A stretch of 64,000 bases of DNA from Achromobacter veterisilvae (GCF_900496975.1 NZ_UFQC01000011.1:1-64000); one strand, 5' to 3'; shown: positions 7,023 to 17,522, numbered from the stretch's first letter. Notes: a model not told the origin generated them from the letters alone. Numbers and translations: made by a program.

Positions 7023-8438
7023 GTGTCCGATCTTTGGCGTTTGTCCGCAGTTGAGCTTGCCGCCCGTATCCGCAAGCGTGAAGTCTCCGCCCGCGAAGCC
7101 GCGCAAAGCGCGCTGGAGCGCCTCGACGCCGTCAATCCCGCCATCAACGCGGTGGTGGACCATCGGCCCGAAACGGTGCTCGCGCAGGCGGCCGAGGTGG
7201 ATGCGGCCCTGGCGCGAGGCGAAGAGGCCGGCCCGCTGGCGGGCGTGCCCGTCACGGTCAAGGTCAACGTGGACCAGGCCGGTTTCGCCACCACCAACGG
7301 CGTGGGCCTGCAGAAGGACCTGATCGCCGCCGAGAACAGCCCGGTCGTCGACAACCTGCGGCGGGCGGGCGCGGTCATCCTGGGCCGCACCAACACGCCG
7401 GCGTTTTCGCTGCGCTGGTTCACCGGCAACCTGCTGCACGGCGACACGCTGAATCCGCGCAACCCGGCGCTCACGCCGGGCGGCTCGTCGGGCGGCGCGG
7501 CCTCCGCGGTCGCGGCCGGCATCGGACACCTGGCGCACGGCACCGATATCGCCGGGTCCATCCGCTATCCGGCCTATGCCTGCGGCGTCCACGGGCTGCG
7601 TCCCTCGCTGGGGCGCGTGGCGGCCTACAACGCGGCGCTGCCTGAACGCGCCATCGGCGCGCAACTGACCGCGGTATCGGGGCCCCTGGGGCGCAGCATC
7701 GCCGATCTGCGGCTGGGCCTGGCGGCGCTGGCGGCGCCGGACCCGCGCGATCCCTGGTGGGTTCCGGCTCCGTTGACGGGGCCCGATGCGCCGCGCCGGG
7801 CCGCGCTATGCCTGAATCCCGACGGCATGGAAACCGAGCCCGCCGTGGTCAAGGCCTTGCAGGAGGCGGCGCGCCGGCTCAGCGAGGCCGGCTGGACGGT
7901 GGATACCCTGGATGCCGTGCCTCCGATGCAAGAGGCGGCGGACCTGCAGATCCGCATGTGGCTGGCGGACGGTTATGACGCCCTGGTCGCGGCCGCTGAA
8001 AAAGAAGGCGACCGCGGCGCGCTGGTCGCGTTGGCCGGCCAGCGCGGCAATGCGGCCGCTATCGACCTCGCCGGCTTTTCGGCGGTGCTGACGCGCCGCG
8101 CCACGCTCACGCGCCTGTGGGAGCGGTTCTTCGCGGAGTATCCGGTGTTGCTGTTGCCGGTGTCCGCGGAGCTGCCCTTTCCGGACAAGCTCGATCTGCA
8201 GGGCGACGAGGCCTATGCCCGGGTCTGGCGCGCGCAGATGACGCAGATCGGCGTGCCGTTCATGGGATTGCCGGGCTTGTCGGTCGCGATGGGTTCCGCC
8301 ATGAGCGGCGCGGGCCCGAGTCCGGTCGGCGTGCAGGTGGTGGCGGGACGCTACCGCGAGGACCTGTGCCTGGCGGTCGGCGAAATCATCGAGGCGGCCG
8401 GCGAAGCCGTCGGCATCGCCGAACCCGCGGCCCGCTAG
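7023..8438 (+). CDS. amidase signature-family hydrolase
   Basis: 471 residues, GTG start preceded by AGGAG. The amidase-signature catalytic triad is visible: Lys80 in GVPVTVKVN, the cis-Ser of the glycine/serine loop GGSSGGAAS (S155), and the nucleophile Ser179 in DIAGSIRYPA. The family hydrolyses carboxamides (indoleacetamide, nicotinamide, fatty or aryl amides, 6-aminohexanoate cyclic dimers); the substrate is not deducible. It follows the LysR gene by ~107 bp on the same strand and ends in a 4-base overlap (CTAG) with the convergent hydratase gene, so neither transcript has its own terminator there. Confidence 0.9.
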   Translation: MSDLWRLSAVELAARIRKREVSAREAAQSALERLDAVNPAINAVVDHRPETVLAQAAEVDAALARGEEAGPLAGVPVTVKVNVDQAGFATTNGVGLQKDLIAAENSPVVDNLRRAGAVILGRTNTPAFSLRWFTGNLLHGDTLNPRNPALTPGGSSGGAASAVAAGIGHLAHGTDIAGSIRYPAYACGVHGLRPSLGRVAAYNAALPERAIGAQLTAVSGPLGRSIADLRLGLAALAAPDPRDPWWVPAPLTGPDAPRRAALCLNPDGMETEPAVVKALQEAARRLSEAGWTVDTLDAVPPMQEAADLQIRMWLADGYDALVAAAEKEGDRGALVALAGQRGNAAAIDLAGFSAVLTRRATLTRLWERFFAEYPVLLLPVSAELPFPDKLDLQGDEAYARVWRAQMTQIGVPFMGLPGLSVAMGSAMSGAGPSPVGVQVVAGRYREDLCLAVGEIIEAAGEAVGIAEPAAR

Positions 8439-9223
8439 GGCTTGCTGAACCGCAGGCGCAGGACGCCGATGTCGCCGTAGGCAAGCTCCACGTCGCGATT
8501 GGCCGGCACGTCCAGGAAGCCGGCGTACGAGCCGGTGATGACATGCTGGCCGGCGCGCAGCCCCAGGCCTTGTCCGCGCAGGAAGTTGGCCAGCCAGTAC
8601 AGCCCGGCCTTGGGGCGGTCGTTCGGGTGGATGCCCGCGTGCTGTTCGATCTCGGCGCCGTCCACGGACAGCGTGATGCTCATGCTGCCGGGCGCGGCAT
8701 GGGGCGATGCGATGCGCGGGCCCAGCACCAGCCCCAGGTTGAACATGTGGTCGGCCAGAAGCTCGGGCAGGCTGGCGTGTTCCGGCGAGGCGTAGCGGCA
8801 GCCCAGGACTTCCAGCGCCAGGCGCGCGCCGCCGATCGCGGCGTCGATTTCGGCCTCGGTGTAAGGCTGGGCGCGGGCGGGCAGGTCCTGGGCGATCTCG
8901 AACGCGATCTCGGGTTCGATGCGCAGCACGTCGGTCCGCGCGGCGATCGGGCCGGCTTCGGCATAGGCGACGGTGGACGCATAGATGGGAGCGACGACGG
9001 TCTTCTCGGGCGAAGGCAGCGCGCTTTTCCAGGCGGCGATGCCGTCCTGGCGGTCTTCCAGCAGCAACTGCGCGGTGCGTTGCTGCACGGCGAAGGCCTG
9101 GCCCAGCGATTGCGGGCGGCAGCCGGCGGGCAGGCGGGGGCCGGCGACGCCGGATTCGCGCGCGGCGATCAGGTAGCGGGCGGCTTCCAGGCAGCCGGGA
9201 TAGTCTTCGATTCTGATCTGCAT
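8435..9223 (-). CDS. 2-keto-4-pentenoate hydratase/FAH-superfamily protein
   Basis: 262 residues, the size of the MhpD/DmpE (2-hydroxypenta-2,4-dienoate hydratase) group. Characteristic segments are visible: the N-terminal YLIAARESG, the metal-site acidic pair IEPEIAFEI, the helix AIGGARLALEVL, and the C-terminal GLRAGQHVITGSYAG matching the G-x-v-v-x-T-G signature of the hydratase family. It hydrates or decarboxylates keto-acids in meta-cleavage routes, using Mg or Mn. No other meta-cleavage gene is nearby. The small membrane-protein gene ends only 4 bases before its start and may be cotranscribed. Converges with the amidase, stops overlapping. Confidence 0.85.
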   Translation of the reverse strand: MQIRIEDYPGCLEAARYLIAARESGVAGPRLPAGCRPQSLGQAFAVQQRTAQLLLEDRQDGIAAWKSALPSPEKTVVAPIYASTVAYAEAGPIAARTDVLRIEPEIAFEIAQDLPARAQPYTEAEIDAAIGGARLALEVLGCRYASPEHASLPELLADHMFNLGLVLGPRIASPHAAPGSMSITLSVDGAEIEQHAGIHPNDRPKAGLYWLANFLRGQGLGLRAGQHVITGSYAGFLDVPANRDVELAYGDIGVLRLRFSKP

Positions 9224-9227
9224 GCGA

Positions 9228-9608
9228 TCAAACTCCCAGATACAGCATGATCCAGAGGGCGATCATGGCGATCAAACCCAGCCAGCAAGACCCCCAGAAG
9301 CCGACGATCGGCCATTTCAGGGCCAGCGGCGTCTTCTTCGGATCGACGTGGCCCAGCAGGTCGTTGGCGTTGCCGATCAGCCAGAAGCGGGTGTCCGGGA
9401 ACATCAGCCGGAAGAAATAATCCAGCATGATCGCCGCCTGGATCGACAGCGGATACTGGTTGAACGGACGATGCTGAAGGTAGGGGTGCTTCAGCGTCGC
9501 GTTGATCTGCTTGCTCTTGAGGAAGAACAGGACGATGCCGCTGATTGAGCAAGTGATGAAGCACAGCACGAAAAGGCTGAAGGCCATGGAAATGGCGGCT
9601 GAATGCAT
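9228..9608 (-). CDS. conserved small membrane protein of unknown function
   Basis: 126 residues with two clear hydrophobic helices: residues ~7-28 (near the start, followed by KSKQ) and ~100-125 (FWGSCWLGLIAMIALWIM at the very end). The soluble middle is rich in aromatic residues (FRLMFPDTRFWLIG). I do not recognise a family. It ends four bases upstream of the hydratase start, so the two are probably translated from one mRNA, though a functional link is not evident. Confidence 0.65.
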   Translation of the reverse strand: MHSAAISMAFSLFVLCFITCSISGIVLFFLKSKQINATLKHPYLQHRPFNQYPLSIQAAIMLDYFFRLMFPDTRFWLIGNANDLLGHVDPKKTPLALKWPIVGFWGSCWLGLIAMIALWIMLYLGV

Positions 9609-9691
9609 GGGGGGTCTCGGAGTTGCGCGGTAGGCCGCGTTCGGATGACAAGAAGCCGGCGGATTGCCTGGCCGTATTGTAGAAGGCTGGC

Positions 9692-9715
9692 CGCGGCCCC
9701 GTGTTCAGGGCCGCG
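9692..9715 (-). terminator. possible terminator after proA
   Basis: An 8-bp GC stem (CGCGGCCC / GGGCCGCG) with an 8-base loop lies about 20 bases downstream of the proA stop on the minus strand. No good U-run follows, so it may be only a 3' stabilising hairpin. Confidence 0.4.
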
Positions 9716-9735
9716 TCAGTCTCAGCGCGGAGGAC

Positions 9736-11016
9736 TCAGCCTCGCACCTGGCCTTCGCCGCTCAGCACCCACTTCAGCGTGGTCAGGCCTTCCAGGCCGA
9801 CCGGGCCGCGCGCGTGCAGGCGGTTCGTGGAGATGCCGATTTCGGCGCCGAGGCCGTATTCGAAGCCGTCGGCGAAGCAGGTCGGCAGGTTGACGTAGAC
9901 CGAGCTTGAGTCGACCTCGCGCTGGAAGCGCTGCGCGGCGGACAGGTCCTCGGTGACGATCGCGTCGGTGTGGCCGGAACCCCAGCGCGCGATGTGTTCG
10001 ATGGCGTCGTCCAGCGAGTCGACGATGCGCACCGCCAGGATGGGCCCCAGGTATTCCGTCGCCCAGTCTTCCTCGGTGGCCGGCTTGGCATGCGGCAGCA
10101 GGGCCAGGGTGCGGGGGCATCCGCGCAGTTCGACGCCGTGCTCGGCGAAATCCGCGGCCAGGCCGGGAAGAAGCGAGACGGCGGCCACCGCGTCGACCAG
10201 CAGGGTCTCCATGGCGCCGCAGATGCCGTAGCGGTAGGTCTTGGCGTTGAAGGCGATGGCGTGCGCCTTGTCGGGATCCGCCGCCGCGTCGATATAGACG
10301 TGGCAATTGCCGTCCAGATGCTTGATCAGCGGCACGCGGGCTTCCTGGGACAGGCGGGCGATCAGGCCTTTGCCGCCGCGGGGCACGATGACGTCGATGT
10401 GCTCGGTCATGGTGATGAGCTTGCCGACCGCGGCTCGGTCCGCGGTGGCCACGACCTGCACCGCGTCTTGCGGCAGGCCGGCGGCGGCCAGGCCTTTCTG
10501 CACGATGCGGCCCAGCGCGATGTTGGAGTGCAGCGCTTCGCTGCCGCCGCGCAGGATGGCGGCGTTGCCGGACTTCAGGCACAGCGCGGCGGCGTCGATC
10601 GTCACGTTGGGGCGGGATTCGTAAATGATGCCGATCACGCCCAGCGGGACGCGCATCTGGGCGACGCGCATGCCGTTGGGCCGCACCGTGGTGGCGGTAA
10701 TGCTGCCGATCGGGTCCGGCAGGGCGGCGATCTGGCGCAGGCCTTCGGCCATGTGCGCGAGCGTCTTGTCGGACAGGGTCAGGCGGTCCAGCAGCGCGGG
10801 CTCCAGCCCGTTGGCGCGGGCGGCGGCGACGTCTTTCTCGTTGGCCGCCTTGAGTTCGTCGTGGCTGGCGGCCAGGGCGTCGGCCATGGCCAGCAGCGCC
10901 TGGTTCTTGGCGGCGCCGGTGGCGCGCATCATGGCGCGCGAGGCGCGGCGGGCGTTTTCGCCCAGGGTGAGCATGGCTTGTTCGATGGAGGACGAGGACA
11001 TGGCGGCGTCGATCAT
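9736..11016 (-). CDS. proA: gamma-glutamyl phosphate reductase
   Basis: 426 residues, the normal ProA length. It reduces gamma-glutamyl phosphate to glutamate semialdehyde with NADPH, the second step of proline synthesis. Visible family motifs: [36 protein letters not shown], the catalytic-cysteine region [11 protein letters not shown], and [15 protein letters not shown]. The usual N-A-S-T-R-F stretch reads NLPTCF here, a local variation. It is the last gene of the minus-strand series leuS-lptE-holA-proA, 117 bp after holA, with GC-rich hairpin sequence in that gap. An alternative start lies at 11001 (MSSSS). Confidence 0.96.
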   Translation of the reverse strand: MIDAAMSSSSIEQAMLTLGENARRASRAMMRATGAAKNQALLAMADALAASHDELKAANEKDVAAARANGLEPALLDRLTLSDKTLAHMAEGLRQIAALPDPIGSITATTVRPNGMRVAQMRVPLGVIGIIYESRPNVTIDAAALCLKSGNAAILRGGSEALHSNIALGRIVQKGLAAAGLPQDAVQVVATADRAAVGKLITMTEHIDVIVPRGGKGLIARLSQEARVPLIKHLDGNCHVYIDAAADPDKAHAIAFNAKTYRYGICGAMETLLVDAVAAVSLLPGLAADFAEHGVELRGCPRTLALLPHAKPATEEDWATEYLGPILAVRIVDSLDDAIEHIARWGSGHTDAIVTEDLSAAQRFQREVDSSSVYVNLPTCFADGFEYGLGAEIGISTNRLHARGPVGLEGLTTLKWVLSGEGQVRG

Positions 11017-11133
11017 GAATGTGGGGCGGCATGGAAGCCGCCTGGAGAATCAGTGTATATCCGGCCGGACGGCCGGGCGAACCTCCGGTCGGGCGGCCGG
11101 AGGGGCGAGGCGGAGGCGGCGGCTATGCCGCCT

Positions 11134-12189
11134 TCACGGTCGTCCGCCAGCGGCGGCGACGCGCAGCGCGAGCCGGGTCATTTCTTCCCAGGGGTCGGAC
11201 AGGCGGCCCGGCACGGACAGGCCTTTTATCAGGCGGTCGACTTCGTGCGCGTGCTGCACGGCGGCCGGCCAGACGCCCGGCTGGACCCGGCCCAGGGCCT
11301 GCAAGGCAAGGCGTTCGTGCGCGCCGAAAATGCGCAGGCGGCGCATCAGGCCGTTGACGTCCTGCCCCAGGGCGCGGGCCTCCGCGACGCGGGCCAGCAG
11401 GCGGATTTCTTCGCCCACCGCCCACAGCACCAGCGGCAGCGCCTCGCCTTCGGCGCGCAAGCCGTCGATCATGCGGATGGTGCGGCCCGTGTCGCCGGCG
11501 AGCATGGCGTCGCGCAGGCCGAAGACGTCATAGCGCGCCACGTTCAGCACCGCGCGTTCCACGTCTTCCGCCGCAAGTTGGCCTTCGGGATAGAGCAGGC
11601 CCAGTTTCTGGATTTCCTGGTGGGCGGCCAGCAGGTTGCCTTCCACTTTGTCGGCCATCCATTGGAGGGTGGCGTTGTCGGCGCGCTGGTTCTGGCGCGC
11701 GAGACGCATGCCGATCCACGCGGGCAGGCGGCCCCGCTCGATGCCGGCGATATCGACCATTATGCCGCCGCGGCTCAGCGCCTGCGCCCAGCGGCTATCG
11801 CGGGTGGCCTTGTCCAGGCGGGGCAGCGAAATCAGGATGAGCGTGTCCGGGTCGGTCTGCTTCTCGGCCTGTTCGGCCAGCCGGGCCAGGGTATCGGCGC
11901 CGGCCTTGCCGGGCTTGCCGGTGGGGATCTTGATTTCGAGGATGCGGCGGTCGCCGAACAGCGACACGCTTTGGGTGGCGGCGGTGACCGAGCTCCAGTC
12001 GCTGCGCGCATCCATCACCATGGACAGGCGGTCGGTATAGCCGGCGTTGCGGGCCGAGGCGCGCAGCACGTCGACGGCCTCGGTCACCAGCAGCGGTTCG
12101 TCGCCGGACACCGTGTACAGCGGCGCCAGCCGGTTGCCCGGCCTTTGCAGGTGCTCGGCCAGGCGGTCCGCGTCCAGGAGCTGTGCCAT
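11134..12189 (-). CDS. holA: DNA polymerase III delta subunit
   Basis: 351 residues, expected size for HolA. The delta subunit opens the beta sliding clamp within the clamp loader. The N terminus LYTVSGDEPLLVTEAVDVLR is the diagnostic start of the family; LILISLPRLDKATRDSRW, the EGNLLAAHQEIQKLGLL sensor region and the C-terminal ALPLVLWAVGEEIRLL helix domain also match. Its ATG lies immediately after the lptE stop (no spacer), so translation is probably coupled. The order leuS-lptE-holA is widely conserved in proteobacteria and supports the call. Confidence 0.96.
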   Translation of the reverse strand: MAQLLDADRLAEHLQRPGNRLAPLYTVSGDEPLLVTEAVDVLRASARNAGYTDRLSMVMDARSDWSSVTAATQSVSLFGDRRILEIKIPTGKPGKAGADTLARLAEQAEKQTDPDTLILISLPRLDKATRDSRWAQALSRGGIMVDIAGIERGRLPAWIGMRLARQNQRADNATLQWMADKVEGNLLAAHQEIQKLGLLYPEGQLAAEDVERAVLNVARYDVFGLRDAMLAGDTGRTIRMIDGLRAEGEALPLVLWAVGEEIRLLARVAEARALGQDVNGLMRRLRIFGAHERLALQALGRVQPGVWPAAVQHAHEVDRLIKGLSVPGRLSDPWEEMTRLALRVAAAGGRP

Positions 12190-12852
12190 TTAGCGCAGGA
12201 TGGCCGGGTCGGTGGTGGACGGCGTCTGCCAGGGCGCCGGCGTGCTTTGCGGTTCGGGCGCGTTCGGATCGTACAGCGGGATTTCGCCTTCTTCGCCGCG
12301 CCGCTCGGCGTTCTCGAAGGCGCTGCTCACGTCCGGAGCGGTCAGGCGGCGCAGCAGGCGGGACACCAGGTCGCGCTGCATGGCGCGGTACAGCGTCTCG
12401 ATCTGGCCCTGCTTGGCCTGCACGACCTGGTCGTCGTAGGGCATTTCGCGGTAGATCGACAGCGTCGTGTCCGGAATCACGGCCCGGCCCTTGGCGTCGA
12501 TGAGACGGAACGTGTAGTTGATCCCCAGTTCGTATTCCTCGACGCGGCCCTGCGCGTTCAGCGAGACCTCGCGCAAGGTCCGCGAATCGGAGACCTGCTG
12601 GAGGATGGCCTGGGCCTCTTTGGTGTCTTCGACCAGCCTGGTGTTCGGCGACGCCGCGCGCACCGAGCGGCGCACGTCGGCGCCGAACTGGGTGTTGTCG
12701 GGGATGCCGATGTACAGCGTTTCGAACGGCAGGGGAGTGACTCCCCGCAAGGCGAAGCCGCAGGCGGAGAGCAGCATGAACAGCGCCAGGCAGGCGCCGC
12801 GCAGCAGCCAGGGTTGGCGGGAGGAGTGCGTTTGTTGCCCGGCGAAGTGCAT
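12190..12852 (-). CDS. lptE: LPS-assembly lipoprotein LptE
   Basis: 220 residues from the ATG at 12852. A lipoprotein signal is visible: basic start, hydrophobic GACLALFMLLSAC with the lipobox LSAC, then CGFALRG, the standard mature start of LptE (RlpB). It plugs the LptD barrel in the outer membrane and helps place LPS on the cell surface. The proline-rich tail after the conserved core is longer than in Escherichia coli. An upstream ATG at 12864 overlaps the leuS stop (ATGA); I prefer 12852 because GAGG sits about eight bases before it. Located between leuS and holA. Confidence 0.94.
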   Translation of the reverse strand: MHFAGQQTHSSRQPWLLRGACLALFMLLSACGFALRGVTPLPFETLYIGIPDNTQFGADVRRSVRAASPNTRLVEDTKEAQAILQQVSDSRTLREVSLNAQGRVEEYELGINYTFRLIDAKGRAVIPDTTLSIYREMPYDDQVVQAKQGQIETLYRAMQRDLVSRLLRRLTAPDVSSAFENAERRGEEGEIPLYDPNAPEPQSTPAPWQTPSTTDPAILR

Positions 12853-12863
12853 GCTTGACCTCA

Positions 12864-15521
12864 TCAGCCTACGACGTTGACCAGTTTGCCCGGGACGACG
12901 ATGACGCGCTTGGGCGGACGGCCTTCCAGGAAGCGGGCGACCTCTTCCTGCGCGGCCGCCAGCTTCTCGATGTCTTCCTTGGCTGCCTTGGCGGCCACGC
13001 GGATCGAGCCGCGCAGCTTGCCGTTGACCTGGAGCATCAGCTCGATTTCGTCGGCGACCAGCGCCGCTTCGTCCACGTGCGGCCACGGCGCGTCCAGCAG
13101 GTCGCCCAGTTCCTTGGCGTAACCGAGGTCTTGCCACAGGTGCCAGGTGATGTGCGGGACGACCGGGTACAGCACGCGCAGCAGCACGCCAAGGGTCTCG
13201 GCGCAGGCGGCGTCGGACGCGGCGTCTTCGGACAGCTTGGCGTCGTCGATGGCGTTCAGCATTTTCATGCAGGCGGACACGACGGTGTTGTACTGGATGC
13301 GCTGGTAATCGTAGTCGGCCTGCTTGAGCAGCGTGTAGACCTCGCGGCGCAGGTCCTTGACGGCGGCCTGGGCTTGCGACCAGTCGGCGCCATGGGCCAG
13401 GCCGCGCGCGATGGCGTCGCGGCGGGCGTAGCTGATCGACCAGAGGCGGCGCAGGAAGCGGTTCGAGCCTTCGACGCCGGAGTCGGACCATTCGAGGGTT
13501 TGCTCGGGCGGGCTGGCGAACATGACGAACAGGCGGGCCGTGTCGGCGCCCAGGGTGTCGATCAGCGATTGCGGATCGACGCCGTTGTTCTTGGACTTGG
13601 ACATCGTGCCCACGCCGCCGTAGGTGATGGCCGAGCCGTCCGACTTCAGCTTGGCGCCGACGATGGCGCCGCGGTCGTCATAGACGTTTTCGACGTCTTC
13701 GGGCCAGAAGTACTCGATGCCGCCCTGGGGCGTCTTGCGCGAATAGATGTGGTTCAGCACCATGCCCTGGCACAGCAGCTTGGTGAAGGGCTCGTCGAAG
13801 TTGAGCAGGCCCATGTCGCGCATGACCTTGGTCCAGAAGCGGGCGTACAGCAGGTGCAGCACGGCGTGCTCGATGCCGCCGATGTACTGGTCCATCGGCA
13901 TCCAGTAGTCATTGCGCGCGTCGACCATGGCGCGGTCGTTGCCCGGCGAGGTGTAGCGCATGAAGTACCAGGACGAATCCACGAACGTGTCCATCGTGTC
14001 CGTTTCGCGGCGCGCGGGCTTGCCGCAGTTGGGGCAGGCGCAGGACAGGAAGGCTTCGTTCTTGGCCAGCGGGTTGCCGCTGCCGTCGGGGATCAGGTCG
14101 TCGGGCAGGACGACGGGCAGGTCCTTTTCGGGGACCGGGACGGGGCCGCAATCCGCGCAATGGATGATGGGGATCGGGGTGCCCCAGTAGCGCTGGCGCG
14201 AAATGCCCCAGTCGCGCAGGCGCCAGGTGGTCTGCTTTTCGCCCAGGCCCAGCGCGCCCAGGTCGGCGGCGATGGCGTCGACCGCTTCCTTGTGCGAGAG
14301 GCCGTCGTACTTGCCGGAATTGATGGTGCGGCCGGCTTGCTTGTCGCCGTACCATTCCTGCCAGGCGTCGGTGGAGTAGGCCTTGCCGGCCACGTCCACG
14401 ACCTGGACGATGGGCAGATCGTATTTCTTCGCGAAGGCGAAATCGCGTTCGTCATGCGCCGGCACGCCCATGACGGCGCCGTCGCCGTAGGTCATGAGCA
14501 CATAGTTGCCGACCCAGACTTCGACCTCGGCGCCCGTGACGGGGTGCGTGACGAACAGGCCGGTGGGCATGCCTTCCTTTTCGCGCGTGGCCATTTCGGC
14601 CTCGGTCGTGCCGCCCAGCTTGCATTGCTCGATGAACGCCGCCAGTTGCGGGTTGGAGCGGGCCGCCTGCGTGGCCAGGGGGTGCTCCGGCGCCACCGCG
14701 CAGAAGGTCACGCCCATGATGGTGTCGGCGCGAGTCGTGAAGACGTACAGCTTGCCGTCCTGGATCGGCTGGCCGTCCGGGCCGGCGATCTTGTGCGGGA
14801 AGGCGAAGCGCAGGCCTTCGGACTTGCCGATCCAGTTTTCCTGCATCAGGCGCACGCGCTCGGGCCAGCCGGGCAGGTCGTTCTGGACGGCGCCCAGCAG
14901 TTCGTCGGCGTAATCGGTGATGCGAAGGTAGTAGCCCGGGATCTCGCGCTTTTCGACGAGCGCGCCCGAACGCCAGCCGCGGCCGTCGATGACCTGTTCG
15001 TTGGCCAGCACGGTCTGGTCCACCGGATCCCAGTTGACGACCTGGGTCTTGCGGTAGGCCACGCCCTTTTCCAGCATCTTGAGGAACAGCCACTGGTTCC
15101 ACTTGTAGTACTGGGGATCGCAGGCGCACATTTCGCGCGACCAGTCGATCGCCAGCCCCATCGCCTTCATCTGCTTCTTCATGTAGGCGATGTTGTCGTA
15201 GGTCCACTTCGCCGGCGGCACCTTGGACTTGATGGCGGCGTTCTCCGCCGGCATGCCGAAGGCGTCCCAGCCCATGGGCATCAGCACGTTGTAGCCGCGC
15301 ATGCGCAACTGGCGCGCCATCATGTCGTTGATGGTGTAGTTGCGCACGTGGCCCATGTGCAGCTTGCCGCTGGGGTAGGGCAGCATCGAGCAGGCGTAGA
15401 ACTTCGGCTTTTCGGAGCCGTCGGCGTTCGTCGCGTGTTCGTGGACCAGGTAGACGTCGCGGGCCTGCCAGTCTTGGTGGGCGGCTGCTTCGACGAGATT
15501 GGGGAGGTAACGTTCCTGCAT
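12864..15521 (-). CDS. leuS: leucyl-tRNA synthetase
   Basis: 885 residues, typical of bacterial LeuRS. The class I HIGH motif reads HMGH (residues 55-58, [16 protein letters not shown]), and the KMSKS-type loop appears as [13 protein letters not shown]. The CP1 editing domain includes TTRADTIMG and [11 protein letters not shown], and two CxxC pairs (ADCGPVP region and ACPNCGKP) occur in the zinc-type insert region. The C-terminal anticodon-binding and LeuRS tail domains end with [15 protein letters not shown]. Start at 15521; a GTG nine bases upstream would also be in frame. Heads the leuS-lptE-holA-proA gene series. Confidence 0.98.
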   Translation of the reverse strand: MQERYLPNLVEAAAHQDWQARDVYLVHEHATNADGSEKPKFYACSMLPYPSGKLHMGHVRNYTINDMMARQLRMRGYNVLMPMGWDAFGMPAENAAIKSKVPPAKWTYDNIAYMKKQMKAMGLAIDWSREMCACDPQYYKWNQWLFLKMLEKGVAYRKTQVVNWDPVDQTVLANEQVIDGRGWRSGALVEKREIPGYYLRITDYADELLGAVQNDLPGWPERVRLMQENWIGKSEGLRFAFPHKIAGPDGQPIQDGKLYVFTTRADTIMGVTFCAVAPEHPLATQAARSNPQLAAFIEQCKLGGTTEAEMATREKEGMPTGLFVTHPVTGAEVEVWVGNYVLMTYGDGAVMGVPAHDERDFAFAKKYDLPIVQVVDVAGKAYSTDAWQEWYGDKQAGRTINSGKYDGLSHKEAVDAIAADLGALGLGEKQTTWRLRDWGISRQRYWGTPIPIIHCADCGPVPVPEKDLPVVLPDDLIPDGSGNPLAKNEAFLSCACPNCGKPARRETDTMDTFVDSSWYFMRYTSPGNDRAMVDARNDYWMPMDQYIGGIEHAVLHLLYARFWTKVMRDMGLLNFDEPFTKLLCQGMVLNHIYSRKTPQGGIEYFWPEDVENVYDDRGAIVGAKLKSDGSAITYGGVGTMSKSKNNGVDPQSLIDTLGADTARLFVMFASPPEQTLEWSDSGVEGSNRFLRRLWSISYARRDAIARGLAHGADWSQAQAAVKDLRREVYTLLKQADYDYQRIQYNTVVSACMKMLNAIDDAKLSEDAASDAACAETLGVLLRVLYPVVPHITWHLWQDLGYAKELGDLLDAPWPHVDEAALVADEIELMLQVNGKLRGSIRVAAKAAKEDIEKLAAAQEEVARFLEGRPPKRVIVVPGKLVNVVG

Positions 15522-15622
15522 GGGCTCGTGCACGGTGGCAAAAAAGGGTGAGCCGCCCGGCCGCGCCGGGCGCGCGGGCGGCCGGATGCGGGAGCGGTCA
15601 AAACCCCTGATTATAGGAGGTG

Positions 15623-16843
15623 CTAGGCGCGGGCAGGGGGCGGGGCCGTTTCGGGGATGCGCGCGCTTGGCGCCAGGGTGCCGTACGCCAGCGTAATCCC
15701 TCCGAGAATGGCGCCCGCCGTGACCACGCCGGGCCAGCCAAAATGGGCGTACAGCCAGGACGATACCAGCGAACCGGATGCGCCGCCGATGAAGTAGCTG
15801 GTCATGTAGCCGGCCGTCAGGCGGCTGCGCGCCTCGGGGCGCATCCGGTAGAGGGCGCTGCTGTTGGTGACGTGCACGCCCTGGATCGCCAGGTCCTGCA
15901 CCAGGATGCCCAGCAGCAGGGCGATCACGGATACCTGGCCGAACGCCATCAGCCCCCAGGAACCCAGCAGCAGGAGCAGCCCGACGCGGGTGGCCAGGTT
16001 GCCCAGGCCGCGGTCGGCCAGGCGCCCGAAGCGGTTGGCGGCGTAGGCGCCCGCGGCGCCGGCCAGCCCGAACAGGCCGATCGTCGTATTGCTGTATTGA
16101 TAGGGAGGGCTGGCCAGCAGGAAGGTCAGGGGCGTCCACAGCATGCTGAAGGCGGCGAACAGCAGCCCGCCCAGGAGCGAGCGGGCGCGGAACAGCGGTT
16201 CTTCGACGAACATCCGGAGGATGGAGGCCAGCAAGCGGGGGTAGCTCAGGCCCGCGGGGCTCTGGTAGCGGGGCAGCACGCGCCACAGGGCGGCGGACAT
16301 GATCAGCATCAGGATGGCCGCCACCCAGTACACCGTGCGCCAGCTTCCCACGTCGGCCAGCGCGCCCGCGACGGTGCGGGCCAGCAATATGCCCAGCAGC
16401 AGCCCGCTCATGACCGTGCCCACGGCCTTGCCGCGTTCGTGGGGGGCGGCCAGCGTGGCGGCGAAGGGCACCAGGATCTGCGCCACCACGGACAGCATGC
16501 CCGTCAGGGCGGTGCCCACGATCAGGACGGAGATATTGGGAGCGAAGGCGGAAATGAGCAGGCTGCCCGAGGACAGCAGGCTCATCAGTACGATCAGGCC
16601 GCGGCGCTCGAACATGTCGCCCAGCGGCACCAGCAGCATCAGGCCGACCGCGTAACTTAGCTGCGCGGTGGTGACGATGGCGCCGGCGGCGGCGGTGGAC
16701 AGCGAGAATTGCTCGCCGATGGTGTGCAGCAGCGGCTGCGCATAGTAGTTGCTGGCGACGGCGAGGCCGGTGGCGACGGACATCAGCAGAATGATCGGCG
16801 CGGTCAGCGCTGGCGCCTGGGGGGAGCGGGAAGCGGAATTCAT
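15623..16843 (-). CDS. MFS transporter (YnfM/Bcr-like drug:H+ antiporter type)
   Basis: 406 residues with about twelve membrane helices. The N-terminal [16 protein letters not shown] segment is diagnostic of the MFS branch often annotated as arabinose-efflux or YnfM-like; the loop 2-3 motif is [12 protein letters not shown]. These proteins export small hydrophobic compounds. It lies 74 bp downstream of a MarR regulator on the same strand, so the pair forms a self-regulated efflux unit in which the regulator probably represses both genes. The substrate is unknown. Confidence 0.88.
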   Translation of the reverse strand: MNSASRSPQAPALTAPIILLMSVATGLAVASNYYAQPLLHTIGEQFSLSTAAAGAIVTTAQLSYAVGLMLLVPLGDMFERRGLIVLMSLLSSGSLLISAFAPNISVLIVGTALTGMLSVVAQILVPFAATLAAPHERGKAVGTVMSGLLLGILLARTVAGALADVGSWRTVYWVAAILMLIMSAALWRVLPRYQSPAGLSYPRLLASILRMFVEEPLFRARSLLGGLLFAAFSMLWTPLTFLLASPPYQYSNTTIGLFGLAGAAGAYAANRFGRLADRGLGNLATRVGLLLLLGSWGLMAFGQVSVIALLLGILVQDLAIQGVHVTNSSALYRMRPEARSRLTAGYMTSYFIGGASGSLVSSWLYAHFGWPGVVTAGAILGGITLAYGTLAPSARIPETAPPPARA

Positions 16844-16917
16844 GGGTCTCGGGCGGGGAAAAACGGCGTTGCGCCCAGGGCGCGGGCGGCGGCGGGATGC
16901 ATTCGGGGGCGGCGGGC

Positions 16918-17439
16918 TCAGGCCTCGATGCCGCCGGGCGTTTCCTGGTCCAGTCTGATCAGCATCTTCTTCAGCAGGCCGGCCAATTGCCTGCGCTCAC
17001 TGGCCGACAGCGGCTCCAGCAATTCGTTCAGGTCCTTCATATAGTCCTTCAGCACCGCCTTGATGAGGCGCAGGCCTTCGGCGGTGAGCGAGACGATGAC
17101 GCCGCGCCGGTCGTCCGGATTGGGGCTGCGGACAAGCAGGCCGGCCTGTTCCAGGCGGTCCAGCCGGTTGGTCATCGCGCCCGAGGTCAGGAGCAGGGCT
17201 TCGACCAGTTTCTGCGGATTGAGGGCATAGGGCGCGCCGCTGCGGTACAGCGTGGCCAGCACGTCGAATTCGCCCTGGTGCAGGGTGTGGCGCCGAAAGC
17301 CGCGGTTCACGTTGCGCGTGGCCAGCGCATTCAGGCGGAATACGCGGGTGACGACGGACATGGGCGAGAAGTCCTGACCGGGACATTCCTCGGTCCATTG
17401 CGAGATCACCAGATCGACGAGGTCGTTCGCGGGCGCCAT
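16918..17439 (-). CDS. MarR-family transcriptional regulator
   Basis: 173 residues with the MarR winged helix fold: [13 protein letters not shown], recognition helix [38 protein letters not shown] and the dimerisation helices at both ends. PDDRRG is the wing of the family. It precedes the MFS exporter gene on the same strand. A near-ideal MarR operator, TATCTT-N6-AAGATA, lies 17 bases upstream of its ATG, so autorepression with release by a phenolic or drug-like ligand is likely. Confidence 0.92.
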   Translation of the reverse strand: MAPANDLVDLVISQWTEECPGQDFSPMSVVTRVFRLNALATRNVNRGFRRHTLHQGEFDVLATLYRSGAPYALNPQKLVEALLLTSGAMTNRLDRLEQAGLLVRSPNPDDRRGVIVSLTAEGLRLIKAVLKDYMKDLNELLEPLSASERRQLAGLLKKMLIRLDQETPGGIEA

Positions 17440-17455
17440 TTATTTCCATATAAAG

Positions 17456-17473
17456 TATCTTTACGTGAAGATA
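17456..17473. promoter_or_regulatory. MarR operator upstream of the MarR-MFS unit
   Basis: A perfect inverted repeat TATCTT-TACGTG-AAGATA, 6-bp arms with a 6-bp centre, lies 17 bases before the MarR start codon. The site sits in an AT-rich stretch that should contain the promoter and matches the TATCTTnnnnnnAAGATA type of MarR-family operators. Binding is inferred. Confidence 0.72.
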
Positions 17474-17522
17474 AATTCTACCAGCGGCATGCCGGAACGC
17501 GCAATGCGCGCGATTAAAAAAG

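Noticed and set aside
9970-12858. A 962-codon open frame antisense to proA-holA-lptE
   Set aside because: The reverse strand of well-conserved housekeeping genes stays open because of GC bias; the product has no recognisable domain.
12855-15551. An 898-codon open frame antisense to leuS
   Set aside because: Same cause as above: a codon-bias shadow of a confident aminoacyl-tRNA synthetase gene.
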